From positions 1-64,000 of the forward strand of contig NZ_JAIMJA010000005.1 of NCBI RefSeq assembly GCF_021295315.1: 64,000 nucleotides of DNA, written 5' to 3'. The notes beneath the pieces were generated by a model. The model did no database searches. It was not told the DNA's origin and saw only the letters and a program-made list of their open reading frames with translations. The position numbers and the translations under genes were made by a program. Positions 1 to 7,272 of this stretch are shown here, in pieces (the first letter of the stretch is position 1; every line of letters begins with the position of its first letter). This DNA comes from Motilimonas cestriensis (GTDB taxonomy: Bacteria > Pseudomonadota > Gammaproteobacteria > Enterobacterales > CBDFNC01).

Positions 1-361
1 CGGAGCGGCCCTGCAAAGCAACCGAAGCCCGCAATGCCACAAGTCTTTTCTGCTCACGAATATCAGACCAATCTACCAAAATAACCGGCATTGGATTACC
101 CGAGCAGATAAAGCTAGCATGCCAGCGATAAACAGCAAGGCGCTCATGATGAAGGTGGCGGTTGCCTAATAAGCGATCCATGCGCTTGATGTTATGTTTT
201 GCTCTGGACTTGGTGGGTAAATTGCGTCCCAGTTCAGTTAATGTGAGGGCTTTACTGTTGAGTAAAGCTCGGCATGCCAGCGTCATGGTGTTAAGGCGCT
301 TTAAATGAAGTTCAGGGCAGAATTGGTAAAGAGAATCGTGTAAAATCTTAAGTTCGCGCAT
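1..361 (-). CDS. IS10-like (IS4 family) transposase, N-terminal part, cut by window edge
   Basis: About 120 residues are visible, from the ATG at 361 down to the left edge. The protein begins MRELKILHDSLYQFCPELHL and continues with LGRNLPTKSRAKHNIKRMD and VDWSDIREQKRL, segments I recognise as very close to the IS10/Tn10 transposase N-terminus. VDWSD carries the first catalytic Asp of the DDE triad. The start codon lies 107 bp from the element end, matching IS10 geometry. No stop or frameshift is seen in the visible part, so the element may be intact beyond the edge. It would act as a cut-and-paste transposase on its own ends. The family call is close to certain; the activity is inferred. Confidence 0.9.
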   Translation of the reverse strand, partial: MRELKILHDSLYQFCPELHLKRLNTMTLACRALLNSKALTLTELGRNLPTKSRAKHNIKRMDRLLGNRHLHHERLAVYRWHASFICSGNPMPVILVDWSDIREQKRLVALRASVALQGRS

Positions 362-445
362 CTTTCTGTTTGGTTTTTTGTGTTTTGGCGAATTCATTAG
401 ATCATACGGAAAGATGCCATTCTACTTAAATTTATGATTTTTAAT

Positions 446-468
446 GAAATCATCAGGGGATTCCTCAG
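446..468. repeat. Terminal inverted repeat, outer end of the IS10-like element
   Basis: Read on the minus strand the element ends CTGAGGAATCCCCTGATGAT, a close match to the IS10 outside end CTGAGAGATCCCCTCATAAT. The element therefore occupies everything left of 468. The next nine bases (469-477, TGTTTAGTT) fit the IS10 target consensus NGCTNAGCN except for two C-to-T changes, and are the likely target duplication. The other end is outside the window, so the duplication cannot be confirmed. Confidence 0.85.
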
Positions 469-485
469 TGTTTAGTTGGAGAGTC

Positions 486-785
486 ATGTATTTACTATTT
501 ACTTCGTTTCCATTTGTTACTCAACTACTCATTCTGTGTGTTTTAGCTAATTCACTGATGAGTAAAACTATTAATGTTAAAAGAGTAAAATTACTCTTAG
601 AAGTAACTAAATACCAGTCAGTGTTGTTCATATTTATTGGCACAATTTTCACCTATTTTAATTTAATTGAGGCTTGGTTTAAGGTGCCCAACAACTATGG
701 ATATGGCTTCGCTTTAGCTGGGTGGATAGCATTTCCTTTAATCTATAAAGGAAAGCTGTATTTAGCGACTAAAACAACAGTTTAA
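486..785 (+). CDS. Small membrane protein of unknown function
   Basis: The protein has 99 residues with about three hydrophobic segments (near residues 1-25, 45-65 and 75-90) separated by a basic stretch (KTINVKRVK). I do not recognise a family. The start at 486 is chosen because GGAG lies four bases upstream. An in-frame ATG at 444 lies inside the IS terminal repeat and would add 14 residues of IS-derived sequence. The IS insertion sits immediately upstream of the ribosome binding site, so the native promoter has been removed or the 5' end lost. An attC-like site follows the stop codon by 25 bases, suggesting the gene is or was an integron cassette. Confidence 0.55.
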   Translation: MYLLFTSFPFVTQLLILCVLANSLMSKTINVKRVKLLLEVTKYQSVLFIFIGTIFTYFNLIEAWFKVPNNYGYGFALAGWIAFPLIYKGKLYLATKTTV

Positions 786-810
786 ACTGTATGTTTGCTT
801 GTGATAAAAC

Positions 811-865
811 AGCTAACAGATAAGAATAGGTGTCGCCTACGGCGCACCTGATTTAGGCGTTAACT
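811..865 (+). other. attC-like integron recombination site
   Basis: This is a 55-bp imperfect palindrome. The outer arms are AGCTAAC (811-817) and GTTAACT (859-865), complementary at six of seven positions and close to the RYYYAAC/GTTRRRY core sites. The inner arms AGGTG(T)CGCC and GGCGCACCT carry an unpaired T, and the next pair out (ATAAGAAT against GATTTAG) carries another offset base. Unpaired bases of this kind are typical of attC hairpins. It sits 25 bp after one small gene and 23 bp before another, the expected spacing in a cassette array. No integrase gene is in the window. Confidence 0.45.
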
Positions 866-888
866 AGGCTGCAAGGATTATAAAGTAA

Positions 889-1458
889 ATGGAAGATGTT
901 CAACAGAATATGAATCAACAACAAAAGTCACCGGGTTGTTTGGGCTTCGTAATTGGCGGAATGTCATTTATTCCGTTAATTGGAGTATTTTTTGGTATTG
1001 TCGCGATCGTTTGGGGATTCGCAATAAAGAGTACAAAGCTTAAAATTGTTGGCTTTGCCGGTATTTTATTTACGGTTGTTGTCTATGGTGCTCTTGGGTA
1101 CTTCGGGTTCGTTGAAAAGGGGGGCGTATATGATGATCTCCGAACAAGCCTTGCTAAAAGCACATTAAGTAGTGCGGTCCAAGCTATTGAGTTTTACAAA
1201 GTTCAACATGGTCATTACCCCGCTTCATTAGAAACACTTGAAAATTCATTACCTGAAAATTCGATGGTGTTTTTGCAAGATCCGAGTTTGGTAGAAAGCA
1301 GCGATTCTAAGTACTTCTATTATGTTTTAATTAATGAGAATGAATATCACATTAGAGCCTACGGACGTGACGGTATATTGAACACTAATGATGATGTATT
1401 GCCTGAGCCGATTGAAAACATTGGTTTGGTTGTTAATTACACGCCTGTAAGTAACTAG
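889..1458 (+). CDS. Membrane protein with C-terminal GspG-like pseudopilin domain
   Basis: The protein has 189 residues. Residues 1-15 are polar, 16-45 form one or two hydrophobic helices (SFIPLIGVFFGIVAIVWGF) and 52-75 form another. From about residue 90 it resembles the soluble core of type II secretion major pseudopilins: an amphipathic helix (LSSAVQAIEFYKVQHGHYPA), then the GRDGILNTNDD loop near the C-terminus, like the calcium loop of GspG. It lacks the prepilin peptidase site that starts a true pseudopilin, so it is probably not assembled into a pseudopilus. No secretion genes are nearby. The position just after an attC-like site suggests a cassette-borne gene. Function unknown. Confidence 0.7.
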   Translation: MEDVQQNMNQQQKSPGCLGFVIGGMSFIPLIGVFFGIVAIVWGFAIKSTKLKIVGFAGILFTVVVYGALGYFGFVEKGGVYDDLRTSLAKSTLSSAVQAIEFYKVQHGHYPASLETLENSLPENSMVFLQDPSLVESSDSKYFYYVLINENEYHIRAYGRDGILNTNDDVLPEPIENIGLVVNYTPVSN

Positions 1459-1660
1459 TGACATAAGCAGCCGACCATACAAATTTGGGGCTGGTTGGCT
1501 AAAGGTTGGTCGATACTGAAGAAGGGCTCAATTATAGGGCCGGATCGTACTTTGTTTGAGCCTTTAACATATGCTTTCCGGCAAAATAACCATATATTAA
1601 CGCCTGACGAATAGCCTTTTGGATCCTGATGATGACGATGACAGAGTGCAATAATTTACA

Positions 1661-2167
1661 ATGAAGCTAGTAATAGATGTTCACTACAATAACAATGAGT
1701 TCGCAGTGGCATCTGGGGTGCTATTTTCTGATTGGGAATCTTCATCTTATACCAGTAAGTTAAGTGTCAAGATTAATGACATTGAACCATATCAACCAGG
1801 CAGTTTTTTCAAAAGAGAATTGCCTTGTATTTTGGCCCTGCTTAACGAGATCAAAGATGACGTTGAAGTCATCGTGATTGATGGTTATGTCACCCTTGGG
1901 GAGGCGCGACAAGATGGGCTAGGCTCTCATCTTTACAATAACTTGAATACAAAAGTCCCGATAATTGGTGTAGCAAAAAACAGATTTGCTGGAACGCCAG
2001 AGCAATGTGAAGTTTTACGCGGTACCAGTAAAAAGCCCCTTTATGTAACAAGTATCGGTATTAGCCAGTCTGAAGCGAAGAAGTTTATCCAACAGATGCA
2101 CGGTGAATATAGAGTTCCAACTTTACTTAAACTAGTCGACTCTGAGTGTAGAAATGAAATTACTTAA
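1661..2167 (+). CDS. Endonuclease V family protein, short form
   Basis: The protein has 168 residues and resembles endonuclease V (Nfi), which nicks DNA near deaminated bases such as inosine. The visible conserved blocks are LVIDVHY with the first acidic residue D6, FFKRELP with E53, VIVIDG with D74, GLGSHL at 86-91, and IGVAKNRFAG at 102-111. These match the order and spacing of EndoV active-site segments. It is shorter than the usual 220-240 residues: the N-terminal helical region before the first Asp is missing, and the HPR segment after DGxG is replaced by LGEARQ. Activity is therefore uncertain. There are no partners nearby, and 200 bp of unassigned sequence precede it. Confidence 0.7.
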   Translation: MKLVIDVHYNNNEFAVASGVLFSDWESSSYTSKLSVKINDIEPYQPGSFFKRELPCILALLNEIKDDVEVIVIDGYVTLGEARQDGLGSHLYNNLNTKVPIIGVAKNRFAGTPEQCEVLRGTSKKPLYVTSIGISQSEAKKFIQQMHGEYRVPTLLKLVDSECRNEIT

Positions 2168-2350
2168 AAAGCCGCTGTCATCCAGCTTCTGGTTGAGTAC
2201 GAGTTATGTCTACATCCTTTAGACATGCTTTCTGCTAGCCAAATTGTTGTATTGAATATAGATTTTTTTATTTCCCCGTGTAAAATCTATGTCAACTTTT
2301 TGTGTTGAATCAAGTTGACACATTATTACGGATTTTTTTAAGGGAATATA

Positions 2351-2953
2351 ATGAAAAAACGTATCTTTCTAGCTGTACTGTTGGCGGCGACTATGGCCGG
2401 ATGTGGCAGTACTGCGGATCAATCCCGCTCAGAGCTAAACCAGCAAATTGCCCCCGCCATTCACCAGCCTACTGGCATCAACGCACCCGGTAACGTTGAT
2501 GATCTTAGTCGTGTACTAATGACTAATTACAACGAGATAAGCCAAAGCAGCAGCATTTCTTATGGCAACGATCTGATGACGATCACTTCCTCCTTTCGCG
2601 ATCCCGATATTGATGCCAATCTTTATTTGGATTTAGGTAAGCAGATGCTTACTCAGTCGTCAGGTGTTAATCGCGTTTTATTTGATGGCAGTTCGACTCT
2701 TGTTATCAATGGCAGAGAGCTGCAAGGTTGGTCATATCGAGGCTATGACGTCACTAAGGCTAAAGGGGATACAGATCTTCACCTAGCGGTATTGGAAAGC
2801 GTATCTGTTTATCAATATGGTAATTATCTAGTTAAGGTAAGAAGTAGCAGCCAGTCTTTTCTTGGTGGGGAATATACCGATAAGTCATTAGTGCTTATCT
2901 CAGATAAAGAAAGCAAAGTACTTAGTGCGTTATTAGCCTCAATCCCTAATTAA
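2351..2953 (+). CDS. Putative lipoprotein of unknown function
   Basis: The protein has 200 residues, with a basic N-terminus (MKKR), a hydrophobic core and a lipobox MAGC giving the lipidated Cys18, so it should be a periplasm-facing lipoprotein. The mature part has a low-complexity linker, then a mixed alpha/beta region with no motif I recognise. The start is supported by AAGGGA seven bases upstream. The neighbours are unrelated and it appears to be a single-gene unit. An overlapping 63-codon frame starting at 2302 is a shadow. Confidence 0.75.
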   Translation: MKKRIFLAVLLAATMAGCGSTADQSRSELNQQIAPAIHQPTGINAPGNVDDLSRVLMTNYNEISQSSSISYGNDLMTITSSFRDPDIDANLYLDLGKQMLTQSSGVNRVLFDGSSTLVINGRELQGWSYRGYDVTKAKGDTDLHLAVLESVSVYQYGNYLVKVRSSSQSFLGGEYTDKSLVLISDKESKVLSALLASIPN

Positions 2954-3020
2954 TGTGCTGCCCCGATTAACCAAGCGGAAGCATTGGGCTAAAAACCGAA
3001 AGAATAAAGGGGGACGCCCA

Positions 3021-3495
3021 GTGCGCCGAGATAAATCGGTAGAAGGATTGGAGTGGCAAGCCCTCTGACTGGTAATACCTAGCAAGTCGCCAGAACCCCA
3101 ACTCATGGGCCTGTTATCGTGAGATAACAGGTTAAGTGATGATAGGGGAAGCCATAGGCTAAGTATTGAGCTGCGTAATCACTCTTTATGTGTGTCGACC
3201 TTGTTGGGTGATAGGGAAACCAATATGACGGTTGGTGTTACTGAAAATCAACCGTTGGCACATCGTAGTTGAGCACCTTACGCATGTGGTGATGTCTTCT
3301 AAAGTGTGGATGAACAAGACTGGCAGGGTTATGCTGGAGAACTCGCTCAGCATTTGCCACGTCTGCATCAGCATGTGCAATCGGGGCGCTATCGAGCAAA
3401 GGCGATCAAACGCGAGTGGATTCCTAAGGCGGGTGGCTGTCAGCATCAAGTCCTCGATGCGGTATACATGGCCGCCAGTGTGAAAACGCCATATA
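3021..3495 (+). pseudogene. Group II intron remnant with degraded reverse transcriptase
   Basis: From GTGCGCC at 3021, the usual bacterial group II intron start, about 200 bp of structured RNA-like sequence leads to an ATG at 3225 whose frame reads MTVGVTENQPLAHRS and then hits a stop. The same frame resumes at 3306 (DEQDWQGYAGELAQHL, then GRYRAKAIKREWIPKAGG), matching the start of the RT domain of group II intron maturases. It then jumps directly to CQHQVLDAVYMAASVK, which matches the SQHxALDAxY block found much later in intact proteins. The RT is thus truncated, internally deleted and interrupted. No domain V or maturase domain is seen. I am fairly sure of the RT relationship; the intron boundaries are estimates. 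Confidence 0.6.
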
Positions 3496-3594
3496 GAGCT
3501 AAGGTTAGTTTGAGTGTGAGGCTAGAAGTGTTCTATAAGTTACTCAATACTTTTCTATTTATTGGCTGCTTCTCATAGTGCTAGAGGTAAGAAC

Positions 3595-3990
3595 ATGAAA
3601 TGCTTAATATCTTTCATTTTAATCATACTTTATGTCCCGCTTTTGCAGGGGGAAGAGCAGCCTGAGCTGACTCGCTTCATAATGGATTACCCTCACGGAG
3701 AAGAAAGAATTTTATCAAACAGCGATGGTGCCGCGTATTTATACTACGGTGCTCATCCAAGTGCACAAGTGATAAAAAAAGGGACGTTTTCACCACTGAG
3801 TTTATATCACCAATTCAAGGCGCATTTACAGGAAAACCAGCCAGGGGAAAAGCGATCAGATTCAAATGCTATTTATGGCATGGTAACGCTGGTGTACAGC
3901 GATGGTAGTACGTCTTCCCACCTTATTTTTGATGTAAAAAGTTTAGCTGAACGCGTATTTAGAAAGGCCCATGACAATATTGTTCAGTGA
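3595..3990 (+). CDS. Small secreted protein of unknown function
   Basis: The protein has 131 residues, starting MKCLISFILIILYVPLLQG, a signal peptide probably cleaved just before EEQPELTR. The start at 3595 is preferred over the in-frame ATG at 3562 because it begins the signal sequence and has GAGGTAAG seven bases upstream. The mature protein (about 112 residues) is polar with no cysteines and no motif I recognise. It lies just downstream of the intron remnant, in an accessory region of single genes. Confidence 0.6.
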   Translation: MKCLISFILIILYVPLLQGEEQPELTRFIMDYPHGEERILSNSDGAAYLYYGAHPSAQVIKKGTFSPLSLYHQFKAHLQENQPGEKRSDSNAIYGMVTLVYSDGSTSSHLIFDVKSLAERVFRKAHDNIVQ

Positions 3991-4172
3991 TATTTTCCCC
4001 TTTTCCCCCTAATTTTAGAGTCATTACTGATGAAAGATCGAGTGGCTAATATCTGACGCTTTAGGGGGACGCTTCATGCCGCAATGGTTGTGAAAACGAC
4101 GGGTGGTGTATTTAAAAACTTTAAAAAACAACTTATTATACATTGTCTTAGAATGGATATTGGAGTGACTTC

Positions 4173-5129
4173 ATGAAGTATCGACTACTCGCCATACTTT
4201 TAATGGCTTTTAATATTAACGCACTTGCTGACTCTGTAGATGCCACCACACTGACAACGAATCGAGCAGATGGCACGAAAATAAATTACTACCTAATTGA
4301 TCAAAAAGAAGACAGCAAAAGTGATACCTTGTTGCTCATCTTGCAAGGTTCAGATTGTAATAGTGCTCTGAATATCAAATCCATTTTTACGGATTACAAA
4401 AATATTTGGCCACAGTCTGATCTTTTATTAATCGAAAAATATGGCATTGATAAAAGTTTAGTTTACAGCGCTGATGCGGAGCGTAAAGACTGTCCAACAG
4501 CCTACTTAAAGAAAGATAACCCGAAGCAGCGAGTTGAAGACATCGCCGCTGTGCTAAGTACGATAAATAAAGAGCGTAATTATGACAACTTGGTTGTTAT
4601 CGGGGGAAGCGAAGGTGCAGTGATCGCCAACTTACTTGCTGCAAGTAATCATGATGTGGATGCGACTATTTCTTTTAATGGTGGCGGGCAATGGTTTATT
4701 GATGATGTATTACATAGCATCAGTTCTGAGCAGACAGATGTTGATAAAACTAAGGAAAGCGTTGAGGGCTTTAAAGGCTTTGCTCAACACATATTAAATA
4801 GTGAACCGTTTGATATTGAAGTGAGTGGTCATGGTTATAATTGGTGGCGGCAGATGCTATCAATTGATCAGCTTAGTACACTGAAAAGTGTTAATACGCC
4901 TTTGCTCATCGTACAAGGGGGGATTGATAAGTCTGTGTCACCGCAAAAAGTGACAGACATGATGTCTGAGCTACAAAAATCAGGCAAAGAAAACATCGAA
5001 TTTCGTTTTTATGAAAATCTAGATCACCGCTTTAACAATTCTGCAGGCCAAGAGCAGTTAGCAAACGTCATTACTGACATGAATAGCTGGCTAAAAAAAA
5101 CGCTAAATGCAGACCAAACACATGAATGA
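4173..5129 (+). CDS. Secreted alpha/beta hydrolase
   Basis: The protein has 318 residues with a signal peptide (about residues 1-19, ending NALA). An alpha/beta hydrolase fold is indicated by LLLILQGSD after the first strands, the nucleophile elbow GGSEG with Ser146, an acid in VQGGIDKSV (Asp252) and the catalytic histidine in LDHRFN (His285). Two cysteines (62 and 107) could form a disulfide in the periplasm. The substrate is not predictable from sequence. It has its own ribosome binding site (GGAG, eight bases upstream) and appears monocistronic. A short hairpin AGCCACTCGTGGCT overlaps the stop codon region. Confidence 0.75.
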   Translation: MKYRLLAILLMAFNINALADSVDATTLTTNRADGTKINYYLIDQKEDSKSDTLLLILQGSDCNSALNIKSIFTDYKNIWPQSDLLLIEKYGIDKSLVYSADAERKDCPTAYLKKDNPKQRVEDIAAVLSTINKERNYDNLVVIGGSEGAVIANLLAASNHDVDATISFNGGGQWFIDDVLHSISSEQTDVDKTKESVEGFKGFAQHILNSEPFDIEVSGHGYNWWRQMLSIDQLSTLKSVNTPLLIVQGGIDKSVSPQKVTDMMSELQKSGKENIEFRFYENLDHRFNNSAGQEQLANVITDMNSWLKKTLNADQTHE

Positions 5130-5495
5130 GCCACTCGTGGCTGCATCTTTTAGCAAGGGGCGTAAATTCTTTTTCAAGAGTTGTTATTATGCTGCCTGCC
5201 ACCTTAACCGTTATTAACGCAGTTGCGGCGCCAATGGTGATGTATTCTGTCTAGGGTCAAGTTGGGCCCTAATGAAGCAATCATTGGCAGGCCTGAGCTT
5301 TGTTTAAGTCGGGCTCGGTTAAACTGTATTAAATAAGTTAGTGGCAATTTATTTTTTATTGTTATTGCTTTGGTTTGTTTAAATGCTGTTTATTGGTTTT
5401 ATTTGCAGTGTAAGGTTCTTTATTTCTCGTTTTTTGTGGGCTTTATATCTACAATGCCCCCTTTATTTTGCGAAGAAAATTTAAGCGATCGAACC
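5130..5495. other. Intergenic stretch, possibly decayed coding sequence
   Basis: No intact gene is seen in these 366 bases. A 22-codon frame from ATG 5189 (MLPATLTVINAVAAPMVMYS) runs into a stop and vaguely resembles the N-terminus of MAPEG-type membrane proteins; this is weak. The last 150 bases are AT-rich and probably hold the promoter of the following gene. An upstream in-frame TTG at 5370 could extend that gene but would add a non-conserved tail. Confidence 0.3.
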
Positions 5496-6113
5496 ATGTT
5501 ACTAAGCATTATTTACATTATTGGAATTACCGCAGAAGCAATGACTGGTGCGCTCAGCGCTGGTCGAAGAAACATGGATTGGTTCGGTGTCATGCTTGTT
5601 GCGAGTGCAACGGCAATCGGTGGGGGCAGTGTAAGAGATATTTTATTGGGTAACTATCCTTTAACTTGGGTCGCGCACCCTGAATATTTATTGATCACTT
5701 GTGTCGCAGGCATAGTGACCACTTGGTTGGCAAAGTGGGTTGTAAAATTTAAAGGAGTGTTTATGCGCTTAGATGCGCTCGGGCTGGCAGCATTTAGCAT
5801 CATAGGTTGCCAAGTTGGACTAAACATGGGGTTACACTACGGTATTTGTGTCGTGGCAGCTATTGTCACGGGGGTATTTGGTGGCCTGCTGCGCGATTTA
5901 ATATGCCGTCAAACGCCACTGGTTTTGCATCAAGAATTGTATGCTTCTGTGGCATTAATTGTTGCTTGCTTGTACTTAACGTTAGCGCATTTCGCCATTG
6001 ATGAAAGCATCTCAATTATCGCCAGTTTATTGGTTGGCTATTTAGTCCGTATGGCTTCGGTTCGATTTAAATGGCGTCTACCTAGGTTTAACTTATTAGA
6101 GACTGCAAGGTAA
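5496..6113 (+). CDS. TRIC/UPF0126 family inner membrane channel-like protein (YicG-like)
   Basis: The protein has 205 residues, the usual length for this family, with six to seven hydrophobic helices in two repeats of the UPF0126 (Gly_transporter/TRIC) domain. The hallmarks are AEAMTGALSAGRR in helix 1, ATAIGGGSVRDILLG in the first repeat and TGVFGGLLRDLICR in the second; the GGG.vRD signature occurs twice. Related bacterial TRIC proteins are trimeric cation channels, and YicG has been linked to glycine uptake. The start at 5496 fits the family N-terminus (MLLSIIYIIGITAEA). It is monocistronic. The family is secure, the transported ion is not. Confidence 0.88.
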   Translation: MLLSIIYIIGITAEAMTGALSAGRRNMDWFGVMLVASATAIGGGSVRDILLGNYPLTWVAHPEYLLITCVAGIVTTWLAKWVVKFKGVFMRLDALGLAAFSIIGCQVGLNMGLHYGICVVAAIVTGVFGGLLRDLICRQTPLVLHQELYASVALIVACLYLTLAHFAIDESISIIASLLVGYLVRMASVRFKWRLPRFNLLETAR

Positions 6114-6323
6114 AACACTTTGGCCTTGCAGTTACGGCATTTGGCTTGGTGATGTTGTTTCGCGCGGTGGCAAGAGGATACATCAACTTGGGTAGGCTAA
6201 ATTAAGGTGCTAAGAACCAATAACAAGCAGCCATGTTGAACAGGTACCTTAGAAAGGGCATTTACCGTGGCTTACTTATCGAGCCTTCTTTGGTGATGGT
6301 ATTTATCTGATATAGGCTAATTA

Positions 6324-6497
6324 ATGAACTATAAGACGTTATTATTTTTTTGTTTGGGCTCGGTGAGTGCTGTTGTCGGCACAGCTCTTTATAATGGCGA
6401 TCAGGATTGGCTATTGGTTCTTTATACCATCATTGGTATCTCGCTCATTTCTTTGCTGTTGGCGGGAATACTTTTTCTGTGTGGCAAGGCTAAGTGA
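6324..6497 (+). CDS. 57-residue predicted small membrane protein
   Basis: This short frame encodes two hydrophobic helices, LLFFCLGSVSAVVGTAL (residues 5-21) and LYTIIGISLISLLLAGILFLC (33-53), joined by NGDQDWL and ending in GKAK*, a positive-inside tail. It starts with ATG after a weak AGG. It ends 46 bp before a strong terminator hairpin, which supports transcription. No homologue is recognised. Hydrophobic frames can arise by chance in AT-rich DNA, so confidence is moderate. Confidence 0.5.
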   Translation: MNYKTLLFFCLGSVSAVVGTALYNGDQDWLLVLYTIIGISLISLLLAGILFLCGKAK

Positions 6498-6542
6498 GCT
6501 ATCTGCTTGGCAGCGTTCAACTTAATATTGTTAATATTACAA

Positions 6543-6568
6543 AAAAGCCACTTCGAAAAGTGGCTTTT
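6543..6568. terminator. Bidirectional rho-independent terminator
   Basis: An 11-bp perfect stem (AAAAGCCACTT / AAGTGGCTTTT) with a CGAA loop, flanked by A and T runs on both sides. It separates the plus-strand small membrane gene from the convergent minus-strand nanE operon and can serve both. Confidence 0.85.
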
Positions 6569-6585
6569 GTCTTAGAAAGGAGGAG

Positions 6586-7272
6586 TTACTTCATTGCTGA
6601 AATGAACTGCTCTGTGATCTGTTTCGGACGGGTAATTGCTCCTCCCACAACAACCCCGTGACAACCTATTTCTAGGCAACGCTTGGCCATTTCCGGTGTT
6701 TTTACATTGCCTTCTGCAATCACAGGTGCTTTTACTTGAGTAAGCAATTCTCTTAGAAATTGAAAATCGTTCGAAAACAACTTGCAGCCTTTGGTGTTCC
6801 CGGTGTAGCCATGAAGGGTTGATGAAATACAGTCAAACCCTAACTTGTCCGCTTCTATAGCATCCGCCAATGTTGCTATATCAGCCATGAGCAGTATCCT
6901 TGGATACTTAAGGCGAATTGCCTTAACAAGACTTGCTAGCGTTTCGCCCTTAGGTCGAGCCCTGTTAGTGGCATCTAGCGCAATCATGTCTGGCGCAATA
7001 GTCATTAACTCATCGACTTCGCTCATTGTTGCGGTGATAAACACTTCCGAATCGCTGTAATCACGTTTTACTATGCCAATAATAGGCAAGTTAACTGTAT
7101 TTTTGATTTCGATTATGTCTTTCACTGAGTTTGCTCGAATGCCCACTGCACCGCCTTGTTTAGCTGCAAGTGCCATACGGCCCATGATGAAATCACTATG
7201 AAGTGGTTCGCTCTCAAGAGCTTGGCACGAGACTATCAAGCCTTTTTTAGTTCTCGTAAAGAAATCATTCAT
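6586..7272 (-). CDS. nanE: N-acetylmannosamine-6-phosphate 2-epimerase
   Basis: The protein has 228 residues, the usual length of NanE, a TIM barrel that converts ManNAc-6-phosphate to GlcNAc-6-phosphate. The visible signatures are [14 protein letters not shown] at the N-terminus, GIVKRD with catalytic-type Lys69, ALDAT near 99-102, STLHGYTG at 151-158 and VIAEGNV with Glu187. Its start codon overlaps the end of the upstream PTS permease gene (4-nt overlap), so the two are translationally coupled. Being the last gene of the operon, it implies that the permease delivers ManNAc-6-P or a compound leading to it. The nagA/nagB steps needed to reach fructose-6-P are not in the window. Confidence 0.93.
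   Translation of the reverse strand: MNDFFTRTKKGLIVSCQALESEPLHSDFIMGRMALAAKQGGAVGIRANSVKDIIEIKNTVNLPIIGIVKRDYSDSEVFITATMSEVDELMTIAPDMIALDATNRARPKGETLASLVKAIRLKYPRILLMADIATLADAIEADKLGFDCISSTLHGYTGNTKGCKLFSNDFQFLRELLTQVKAPVIAEGNVKTPEMAKRCLEIGCHGVVVGGAITRPKQITEQFISAMK

Larger units (their letters stand above)
1..468 (-). mobile_element. IS10-like insertion sequence, partial
   Basis: This is one end of an IS4-family insertion sequence, supported by the recognisable transposase and the IS10-type outer end at 446-468. A GATC (Dam) site at 400-403 lies in the leader between the end and the transposase start, as in IS10, where Dam methylation controls the transposase promoter. Most of the element is beyond the left edge. 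Confidence 0.88.

Noticed and set aside
1590-1640. Possible attC in reverse orientation (ATTAACGCCTGA)
   Set aside because: Only one half resembles a core site; no complementary partner core or hairpin was found.
2302-2493. 63-codon frame overlapping the lipoprotein gene start
   Set aside because: A shadow frame; the overlapping lipoprotein has a clear signal and SD.
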